DNA of 21,329 bases from Proteobacteria bacterium UBA6920. GTDB lineage: Bacteria; Pseudomonadota; Gammaproteobacteria; SG8-11. The position numbers were made by a program, and so were the translations under genes. Below the pieces are notes generated by a model. It did not search any database and was not told the origin of the DNA. It saw nothing but the letters and a program-made list of their open reading frames with translations. This document shows positions 15,874 through 21,329 of the stretch, piece by piece (the stretch's first letter is position 1; every line of letters starts with the position of its first letter). The stretch lies in the NCBI GenBank assembly GCA_002448875.1, contig DKAS01000216.1, positions 2,922 through 24,250 of the forward strand. The letters run 5' to 3'.

Positions 15874-17592
15874 ATGTTTGAACAGGTAGGCAGATACCAG
15901 ATTTGCAATAAATTGGGTGAGGGGGCCATGGCGGAAGTGTACCGCGCCCACGATCCTAAGATGGGCCGTGATCTGGCGGTGAAGATTCTCAACGAGAAAA
16001 TGAGCGCCGATGAAAAATTCCGTGAGCGGTTTCAGCGCGAAGCCCGGGCGGCGGGCATACTGTCCCATCCCAATATAGTCACCATGTTCGATGTGGGTGA
16101 GGTGAGCAGTCGGCCCTTCATCGCCATGGAGCTGCTGGAAGGGGTGCCGCTGGACGAATTCATGCGCAGCGGCAGGAAGCTGTCCGTACAACAGATCCTG
16201 CACGTCGGCATCCAACTGGCGGATGCGTTGGATTATGCCCATGACAAAGGGATCATCCACCGCGATATCAAACCGGGCAATGTGATTCTCGATCCCCAGA
16301 AGATGACGATCAAGATCGCCGATTTCGGCATTGCGCGCATCGAGGATCCGGATCTGCCCAAGCATACGCAAACTACCGAGGTGCTGGGTACGCCGCAATA
16401 CATGTCGCCGGAACAGGTTATGGGGCAGCGAATCGACGGTCGCACCGATTTATTTTCCACCGGTGTGCTTTTGTATCAGCTGCTCAGCGGGCAGAAGCCG
16501 TTTAAGGCTGAAACTCTGGGGACTTTGCTGTTTCGCATCGCCACCGAAGAGCCGGTGCCATTGCGCGAACTGGCGCCCGATCTGCCGGTGAAAATCCTGC
16601 ATATCGTCGATCGGTTGCTGAAAAAAGATCCGGAAAAACGCTTTCGTACCGGTCATGAGCTGGCGGAAGCACTGCGTGAAGCGGGGCGGGGCGGCGACAG
16701 CGTTCCGGTGGAGCAGACGGCAAGTTTCGATGCCACGGTGAAACTGGCCTCGGTGACCACGGCTCCCGCCACGGGCAAGTCGTCGGCTGCGGGCTGGGTG
16801 CTGGGCTTACTGCTGGCCGTCGGTGCTGCCGGCGCCGCTGTCTATTTCTACCAGCAGAAGCAGTTGTCCCCGGCGGAACCGCCGTTGGCGAGCGCCGTGC
16901 CCGCGGTCAGCGAGGCGGCGTTACCTCCCGTGGCAAGCGACAGTTCGCCGGTTACCACTGTGGTGCCGGCAGCGCCCGCCCCCGCGGCGGTCACGGCGCA
17001 ACCGGCGGCCTCTGAGCCTTTGACGGAGATCGCGCCCGTGGCGGCGCCGACTCCGGCGCCACGCGTTACTGTGGCAGCGCCGGCGCCGGTCAAAAGTAAA
17101 AGCGTGACGGCGGAGAAAAACGCCACCAGCGCGGCCGCCCGTGCCCCGCAGGTGGCCACATCTGCCGCACAGCAACCGACCACGTCGCCCACGGTGGCGC
17201 CCGCGCCCCGTCCCTCACCCAGCCCGGCGGTGCCGACACCTGTCGCAAAGCCGACGACGGGAGCCGAGCCGCCACCGGCGGCCAAATCCGTGGAACAAAC
17301 CAGGGAAAGCGCGCCTGCGGCGGAAAAGACGGTGGAGAATGACGCTCCCGCAACGACCAGCAGCGGGGTGGAGGAGATACAGGCGAAGCTGCGGTTCCCT
17401 TCGGCCAGCAAGGCCAAGGAAGCCTATCGTGCGCACACCATCGATAAACGCGAGTACGCTGACGCTCTGCGGGCGATCGATCAAGCGCAACGGGACGAGA
17501 TTCAGATGCTTAAGTCACTCTATAAAGAGGGCAAACTTTCCAAGCAGGAATATAAAGACAAGCTCCGTGAAGCAAAAACCAAGTACGATTAA
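15874..17592 (+). CDS. Membrane-anchored eukaryote-like Ser/Thr protein kinase
   Basis: A 572-residue protein. The N-terminal kinase domain (about 8-270) has the Gly loop LGEGAMAEVY, Lys37 (AVKIL), the catalytic loop HRDIKPGN (129-136), DFG (150-152) and SPE (178-180), so it should be active. A Thr/Ala-rich linker follows, then one transmembrane helix (about 305-325, AGWVLGLLLAVGAAGAAVYF) and a roughly 160-residue Ala/Pro/Thr/Val-rich extracytoplasmic region. The last 75 residues are charged helices with repeated YxxAL and LYKEGKLSKQEYKDKL motifs, resembling tandem SHOCT-like hairpins. There are no PASTA repeats. I chose the ATG at 15874 because it leads straight into the kinase fold and has GAGAAA upstream; the longer frame from 15730 adds a Cys/Arg-rich stretch typical of non-coding DNA. 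The ligand and substrates are unknown. Confidence 0.93.
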   Translation: MFEQVGRYQICNKLGEGAMAEVYRAHDPKMGRDLAVKILNEKMSADEKFRERFQREARAAGILSHPNIVTMFDVGEVSSRPFIAMELLEGVPLDEFMRSGRKLSVQQILHVGIQLADALDYAHDKGIIHRDIKPGNVILDPQKMTIKIADFGIARIEDPDLPKHTQTTEVLGTPQYMSPEQVMGQRIDGRTDLFSTGVLLYQLLSGQKPFKAETLGTLLFRIATEEPVPLRELAPDLPVKILHIVDRLLKKDPEKRFRTGHELAEALREAGRGGDSVPVEQTASFDATVKLASVTTAPATGKSSAAGWVLGLLLAVGAAGAAVYFYQQKQLSPAEPPLASAVPAVSEAALPPVASDSSPVTTVVPAAPAPAAVTAQPAASEPLTEIAPVAAPTPAPRVTVAAPAPVKSKSVTAEKNATSAAARAPQVATSAAQQPTTSPTVAPAPRPSPSPAVPTPVAKPTTGAEPPPAAKSVEQTRESAPAAEKTVENDAPATTSSGVEEIQAKLRFPSASKAKEAYRAHTIDKREYADALRAIDQAQRDEIQMLKSLYKEGKLSKQEYKDKLREAKTKYD

Positions 17593-17616
17593 TGGGGCCT
17601 CCGGGTCACACACGCG

Positions 17617-17635
17617 GCCCTGATTGTTTCAGGGC
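17617..17635 (+). terminator. Short hairpin after the kinase gene
   Basis: Perfect 7-bp arms GCCCTGA (17617-17623) and TCAGGGC (17629-17635) around TTGTT, 24 bases past the kinase stop. Only an interrupted AT-rich stretch follows, so termination would be weak. Confidence 0.45.
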
Positions 17636-17687
17636 TATACATGTGTTGTGTATTTATATTTTAGAAAACTTCCAGAAAATCCTGATT

Positions 17688-17705
17688 TTTACATAACTGT
17701 GTCAT
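17688..17705 (+). promoter_or_regulatory. Pho-box-like site
   Basis: The 18 bases here match the PhoB box (two CTGTCAT half-sites with an 11-bp period) at about 12 positions. The second half, GTGTCAT, is nearly perfect and the first, TTTACAT, is weak. A PstS-like gene follows 240 bp downstream, which gives the match some meaning. Confidence 0.3.
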
Positions 17706-17756
17706 TAATGAGACGCTTGTGTCTGCCGAGCGATACCAACAATGATCGTATATATT

Positions 17757-17831
17757 GCGCTGAATTAAGAAAAGTGAAAGACTAGGTCTTGCGTCGATTC
17801 GTTAGCTCCGCGCTGTCGCGGCAGCTTTTTT
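17757..17831 (+). ncRNA. Candidate small RNA or attenuated leader
   Basis: A TATATT at 17751-17756 could act as a -10. After it come a small hairpin AAGAC-TAG-GTCTT (17778-17790) and a strong terminator. The whole lies in the gap between the kinase and the PstS-like gene and ends 112 bases before the latter's start. No -35 is clear, and the 5' end is a guess. Confidence 0.25.
17804..17831 (+). terminator. Strong intrinsic terminator
   Basis: AGCT-CCGCG (17804-17812) pairs with CGCGG-C-AGCT (17817-17826), with a CTGT loop and one bulged C. It runs directly into six T residues (17826-17831). It lies 212 bases past the kinase stop and upstream of the PstS-like gene, so it either ends a long kinase 3' UTR or a short separate transcript. 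Confidence 0.72.
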
Positions 17832-17943
17832 ACATAAAACCAAGAGTTGTGTCGGAACCGTTGCTGGTCAGGGATGATGTTCTTGCCCCGCGGGAGTTCC
17901 ACCCGGAATCCAAACTTAGATTGGTTGTAGGCGAGATATGCTG

Positions 17944-18882
17944 ATGAAGTCTATTGCTGTAACGGTTTGCGTCGTCGTGGTTTCCGTTGTGCCCGCAGTG
18001 AAGGCTTTTGCCGACAAAGATGTCGGGCCGATCAAGACGCAAGGCAAGGAGCTGGTGTGGGCCGGTTGCGGGGTGACGAAAACCGCCTTTATGCGGGAGC
18101 TGGCGCAGGCATATCAGAAGAAAACCGGGGTGGTGATCAAGCTCGAAGGCGGTGGCGCCACCCGCGGCATCCGTGACGTGCAGAAGAACGTCATCAATAT
18201 GGGCGGCGCCTGCCGGGCGCGCATGGAAGACGATCCCAGCGAACGATACCTTGATCAGATTCCCGTTGCCTGGGACGCCATCGTCTTTATCGTGCACAAG
18301 GATAATCCGGTCAACGATATTTCGCTGTCGCAGGTTCGCGATATTTTCACCGGCAACATCACCAATTGGAAACAGGTGGGTGGCAGCGATGAGCCCATCG
18401 ATCTCTATGTGCGCGCCAGCTCCCTGTCCGGCGTCGACTACGTGCTGCGGGAATTGGTGTTCAACGACTACGACAAGAAATTCACTCCCCGCGCCCATGT
18501 GGTGGCTTCCACCTCGCCGGCGGAAGAAGCGGTGGAACGGACCAAGACCGCATTTACCGCCACTGGCTCCAGCAGCGCGCGCCGGCGCGACGTGAAGATT
18601 CTCAATCTGGCCGGTGTCGAGCCGTCGGTGGCCAATATCAAGAAAGGCGATTACATGCTGTTCCGGCCGCTGTATCTCATTACCCGTGTCGGCGAAAGCG
18701 ATCCGCGTATTCTGAACTTCGTCAAGTTCGCCACCAGCAGCGAAGGTCAGGAAGTTATCCGTGCCACCGGCAGTATTCCCTATACCGACGCCATGAGCCT
18801 CATGTATCCGCATTTCCTGCATTACGTCAATGCCAAATCCCTGGGGGATGGCTCAGGCAAGCGCATAGTCGACGGCGACTGA
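17944..18882 (+). CDS. PstS-like phosphate-family substrate-binding protein
   Basis: A 312-residue secreted protein. The signal peptide has a hydrophobic core VTVCVVVVSVVPAV with likely cleavage after AFA. The mature part has the PstS/PBP-like arrangement: GGGATRGIRDV (ligand loop), a switch to MGGACRAR, AWDAIVFIVHKDNPVNDIS, LSQVRDIFTGNITNWKQVGG and a C-terminal SEGQEVIRATGSIPY. It should be a periplasmic binding protein for phosphate or a related oxyanion. No pstC, pstA or pstB follows, so it may be an orphan used for sensing or scavenging. I chose the ATG at 17944 because AGGCGAG (17929-17935) is 8 bases upstream. The in-frame ATG at 17938 would leave only 2 bases. Confidence 0.85.
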   Translation: MKSIAVTVCVVVVSVVPAVKAFADKDVGPIKTQGKELVWAGCGVTKTAFMRELAQAYQKKTGVVIKLEGGGATRGIRDVQKNVINMGGACRARMEDDPSERYLDQIPVAWDAIVFIVHKDNPVNDISLSQVRDIFTGNITNWKQVGGSDEPIDLYVRASSLSGVDYVLRELVFNDYDKKFTPRAHVVASTSPAEEAVERTKTAFTATGSSSARRRDVKILNLAGVEPSVANIKKGDYMLFRPLYLITRVGESDPRILNFVKFATSSEGQEVIRATGSIPYTDAMSLMYPHFLHYVNAKSLGDGSGKRIVDGD

Positions 18883-19015
18883 TATACCCTTGCTTTTCTG
18901 CTCGCGCGCCTTCTGAGCGGCGGCGCCTGAGGGGTTCTCGATCCGGCCATCCCCGCCGGTGGTGCCAGCGGCGGCAATCGAAATAGCGTTTATATTCCAG
19001 TGTGCGGTTTGCATG

Positions 19016-19037
19016 ACCGGGCGATGGCTCGCCCGGT
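19016..19037 (+). terminator. Perfect hairpin just before the hydrolase gene
   Basis: Nine-base-pair arms ACCGGGCGA (19016-19024) and TCGCCCGGT (19029-19037) with a TGGC loop, followed by ATT rather than a T-run. It lies 133 bases after the PstS-like stop and 30 bases before the hydrolase ATG. It is either a terminator of the former or a 5'-UTR structure of the latter. Confidence 0.45.
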
Positions 19038-19067
19038 ATTCGTCGGATGTTCATTGGAGATCCATCT

Positions 19068-19859
19068 ATGAATAGATACGGACGGCTGCTTGGCGCCATG
19101 CCCCTGTTTGCCCTGGCGCTCTGCGCCGATGCGGCGCTGGCTTCGGACGAGGCGAAGGAAAAGCGCTGGGAGGCCCAGATCGTTGACAGTCTGCTGGTTG
19201 GCGAGGCGGTAAAGCTCAACACGGGCAAGGGCGAGTTTCTCGGTTTATATGCGCCGGCGGAAGGCCCGCAGGTGCATGGCGCAGTTCTGCTGCTGCATGG
19301 CATGGGGGCGCACCCGGCGTGGCCGGATGTGATCGAACCGCTGCGTACCCGCCTGCCGGAAGCCGGCTGGCACACCTTGTCGCTGCAGTTGCCCATCCTG
19401 GGCAATGACGCGGAGGAAAAGGAATATGCGGCCTTGCTCGACGAGGTGCCGTCGCGCCTGCGGGCCGGCGTCGACTTTCTCAAAACCCGGGGCATAGACC
19501 GTGTCGTCATCATCGGTCACAGCATGGGCAACACCATGGCTGCCTATTATCTGGCAGCCGAGGCGGATGCAGCGATAAAGGCGGTGGTGGTGGTAAGCGT
19601 CGGTGCCGGCATCGCCGGTGCCGCCAAGGCCGATACCAACGGCAACCTGGCCAGGGTCAAATTGCCCATCCTGGATATTTACGGCAGCCAGGATGAGAAA
19701 GTGGTGCTGCAGGGAGTCAAAGCACGCGCCCCGCACCTGGCGAAATCCAACCCCGATTACAGCCAGCGGCGGATCGACGGCGCCGATCATTTCTATCACG
19801 GCAGGGAAAACGAACTAGTGTCTGCAATCACCGGCTGGCTGGGGCAGCGACTGCCCTAG
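19068..19859 (+). CDS. Secreted alpha/beta hydrolase, DUF3530-like
   Basis: A 263-residue protein with a signal peptide (RLLGAMPLFALALCADAALA) and an alpha/beta-hydrolase core. The oxyanion-region motif LLLHGMGAHPAW comes first. Then the nucleophile elbow GHSMGN, a probable acid Asp in IYGSQDEKV and a probable catalytic His in GADHFYHG. The stretch PLRTRLPEAGWHTLSLQLP is what I associate with DUF3530 proteins, a family of uncertain function. A periplasmic esterase or lipase-type reaction is plausible but unproven. The start at 19068 is supported by TTGGAGA with 7-base spacing; an in-frame ATG at 19047 is less likely. It is preceded by a stable hairpin and is convergent with the beta-helix gene, with 66 bases between them and no terminator seen. 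Confidence 0.84.
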   Translation: MNRYGRLLGAMPLFALALCADAALASDEAKEKRWEAQIVDSLLVGEAVKLNTGKGEFLGLYAPAEGPQVHGAVLLLHGMGAHPAWPDVIEPLRTRLPEAGWHTLSLQLPILGNDAEEKEYAALLDEVPSRLRAGVDFLKTRGIDRVVIIGHSMGNTMAAYYLAAEADAAIKAVVVVSVGAGIAGAAKADTNGNLARVKLPILDIYGSQDEKVVLQGVKARAPHLAKSNPDYSQRRIDGADHFYHGRENELVSAITGWLGQRLP

Positions 19860-19925
19860 CAAACCTGCAGCATGGTGATGCGCCGATCCCTGCCACGATG
19901 TCTATTCGTACCCGAGCCGCAGCCT

Positions 19926-21329
19926 CTAAGGCGCAAAACTCACATTGCTCTGCATGACGCTGGCGTTGGGGTCGATGAGCAGTGCCCCCTGATTTCCGAT
20001 GCCGTAGCGTAAGCTTGCCCAGTTGAGGCTGCCGCTACTGCCGCTGGCATAGGTGATTCTTGACCAATTTCCCACCGCCGGTACCGTCTGATTGGCATCG
20101 CCATTGCTATCGCCATTGACGCTGTCATCCAGGAACGAGGTAAAAATAACCGGCGCGGATTGGGTGCCGTTCAAATTGAGCGTCACGCTGCTGCCAATGT
20201 TGAAGCCGCCGCCGCCGGTCAGCTTGACCACGGTGCCGGCGCCGATATTGAGAGTGGCGTTGACGGCGGCACTGATGCTGCCATCGATCAGCCATACACT
20301 GTTGCCGGTGTTAAGCGGGTCCGGATTCAGCGCGTAGGTGCCGAAGGGAAACTGACCGTTGAGGGCAAGTATCGCCTTATTGCTTCCGCTGCCGTAGCTG
20401 ATGCCGTCGCGAACCGTGGTGGGCAGCAATTGTCCGTACAGGCGGATTGGCGGCGTTGCGCTGGACAAGTTGCCGACGCTGATATTGCTGAACACCGCCG
20501 GTGCGCTGTCCGCGTTCTGGTACGTCCGCAACTCGATGCCGGCGGTGATGGCGCCGCTGATGGTGAAGTCGCGGTAGCTGCCCTTGGCGCCCTGCAGCAA
20601 CAGGCCGTAACCGCCCCCGCTGATGGTGAAATTGCGCAGGTCGGGAGCGGCGCCGCTGCCGACGACCTGGATGCCCGTGTAGGTGCCGCCCGCCGCCAGG
20701 GTGATGGAATTGCTGCCAGCGATCACCGGGCTGGCGTCATTGACGTAGATGACGGGATAGCCGCCGGTGTTTGCGGCCAGCACCAGATTGCTGAGGCTGG
20801 GAGCGGCGCCGCTGGAGATGTAAATGCAGTACCCGGAATACTGGCTGATTTTGAGGTCGGTTACGGACACATTGCTGGTTGCGCCGGCGATGTTCAGGCT
20901 GGTGCCGCCAAAACGCAGGTCGGCGAATTGCACGGACCCGGCGGCGCCATTGTTGTAAACGATGCCACTCCAGTTGCCTGGGGCCGGCACGGTCTGGTTG
21001 CCGTCGCCGTTGCTGTCGCCGACGACGCTGTCGTCAAGGAACGAGGTAAAAATGACCGGCGCGGCTTGCGTGCCGTTGACATTGAAGGTGACCCGGTCAC
21101 CGATGTTGAACTGGCCGCCGCCGCGCAGTTTCACCGGGGTGCCGGCGGCTATCTCCAGGGTGGCGCCGGCGACAGCGGTGACGCTGCCGTCGATGAGCCA
21201 CACGCTGTTGCCGGTGTTCAGGGGGTCGGGTGTCAGGGCATAGGTGCCGAAGGGAAACGATCCGCTGAGGGCGAGAAATTTATTGTTGACGCCGCTGCCA
21301 TAGCCGATGCCGTCGCGAACCGTGGTGGG
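19926..21329 (-). CDS. Beta-helix repeat surface protein, C-terminal part (5' end outside window)
   Basis: The minus-strand frame is open to the window edge (467 residues visible) and ends at a TAG (19926-19928). The composition is Gly, Ser, Asn, Thr and Ala-rich with almost no Cys, and with short periodic strands (AAPSLSNLVLAAN, AAPDLRNFTISGG, SAPAVFSNISVG) typical of right-handed parallel beta-helices. A signature block repeats: NGTQxAPVIFTSFLDDSV, then GDSNGDxNQTVPAxGNW, an Asp/Asn/Gly loop that could bind Ca. Related blocks occur in secreted pectate-lyase-fold proteins. No catalytic residues are evident, so an adhesin or other surface role is more likely than an enzyme (inference). No C-terminal sorting signal or autotransporter barrel is seen. 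Confidence 0.82.
   Translation of the reverse strand, partial: PTTVRDGIGYGSGVNNKFLALSGSFPFGTYALTPDPLNTGNSVWLIDGSVTAVAGATLEIAAGTPVKLRGGGQFNIGDRVTFNVNGTQAAPVIFTSFLDDSVVGDSNGDGNQTVPAPGNWSGIVYNNGAAGSVQFADLRFGGTSLNIAGATSNVSVTDLKISQYSGYCIYISSGAAPSLSNLVLAANTGGYPVIYVNDASPVIAGSNSITLAAGGTYTGIQVVGSGAAPDLRNFTISGGGYGLLLQGAKGSYRDFTISGAITAGIELRTYQNADSAPAVFSNISVGNLSSATPPIRLYGQLLPTTVRDGISYGSGSNKAILALNGQFPFGTYALNPDPLNTGNSVWLIDGSISAAVNATLNIGAGTVVKLTGGGGFNIGSSVTLNLNGTQSAPVIFTSFLDDSVNGDSNGDANQTVPAVGNWSRITYASGSSGSLNWASLRYGIGNQGALLIDPNASVMQSNVSFAP
19926..21329 (-). repeat. 906-bp (302-residue) tandem repeat, one full and one partial copy
   Basis: The copies start at the conserved PTTVRDGI segment. One spans 21329-20424 and the next 20423-19926. 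Matching landmarks (GCCGTCGCGAACCGTGGTGGG at 20403 and 21309, the VWLIDGS coding segment near 20284 and 21190) are exactly 906 bp apart. The second copy stops after about 165 residues. More copies are likely upstream of the window. Confidence 0.85.

Larger units (their letters stand above)
17593..17943 (+). other. Intergenic leader region before the PstS-like gene
   Basis: A 351-base, locally AT-rich gap. It holds the kinase hairpin, the Pho-box-like site, the candidate small RNA and the terminator. The 11-bp direct repeat TTTTTACATAA occurs at 17686-17696 and 17827-17837. No protein-coding frame is convincing here. Confidence 0.5.

Noticed and set aside
18827..19513. 228-codon minus-strand frame across the PstS-like/hydrolase gap
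   Set aside because: It overlaps two well-supported plus-strand genes and gives a Ser/Arg-rich translation with no domain.

Overview
The window reads as a GC-rich proteobacterial chromosome segment, most likely from a gammaproteobacterium with redox-flexible metabolism. This is inferred from gene content only: a giant multiheme c-type cytochrome, a GGDEF/EAL protein with stacked PAS domains, soluble chemoreceptors and a PstS-like binding protein. No rRNA, tRNA, CRISPR array, transposase or phage gene is visible, so the taxonomic guess cannot be anchored.

Layout. (1) Bases 1-2629: the 3' end of a very large cytochrome with 33 visible CxxCH heme motifs and a Gly/Met-rich tail. (2) 2713-4369: a compact plus-strand operon of a PPP-family phosphatase, a small secreted protein and a Nudix hydrolase. 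It faces a minus-strand methyltransferase-like gene (4496-5344). (3) 5345-6130: nearly 800 bases without a convincing gene but with several hairpins and palindromes, ending in a sigma-28-like promoter. (4) 6131-9958: a two-gene chemosensory unit. The first gene is a CheW adaptor whose fold is interrupted by a complete globin domain. The second is a soluble chemoreceptor with an N-terminal globin of the same type, three PAS domains, an MCP signalling hairpin and a C-terminal xWxxF tail. (5) 10002-12938 (minus): a four-PAS GGDEF-EAL protein with intact catalytic motifs and an I-site. (6) 13141-15576 (minus): a subtilisin-family lipoprotein, divergent from a membrane Ser/Thr kinase (15874-17592). 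(7) 17944-18882: a solitary PstS-like protein behind a leader with a Pho-box-like site and a strong intrinsic terminator. (8) 19068-19859: a secreted alpha/beta hydrolase. (9) 19926-21329 (minus, open at its 5' end): a beta-helix surface protein with a 906-bp internal repeat.

The outstanding item is the globin-CheW / globin-MCP pair. Both globins keep the B10 Tyr, an E7-region Gln and the F8 proximal His of the Vitreoscilla haemoglobin/flavohaemoglobin class. They align to each other without gaps over about 127 residues, which suggests one duplicated sensor domain placed in both the receptor and its coupling protein. The inferred role is gas (O2 or NO) sensing directly at the receptor-CheA-CheW array. 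The nearby c-di-GMP enzyme and the multiheme cytochrome fit a lifestyle of positioning along redox gradients, but that link is inference.
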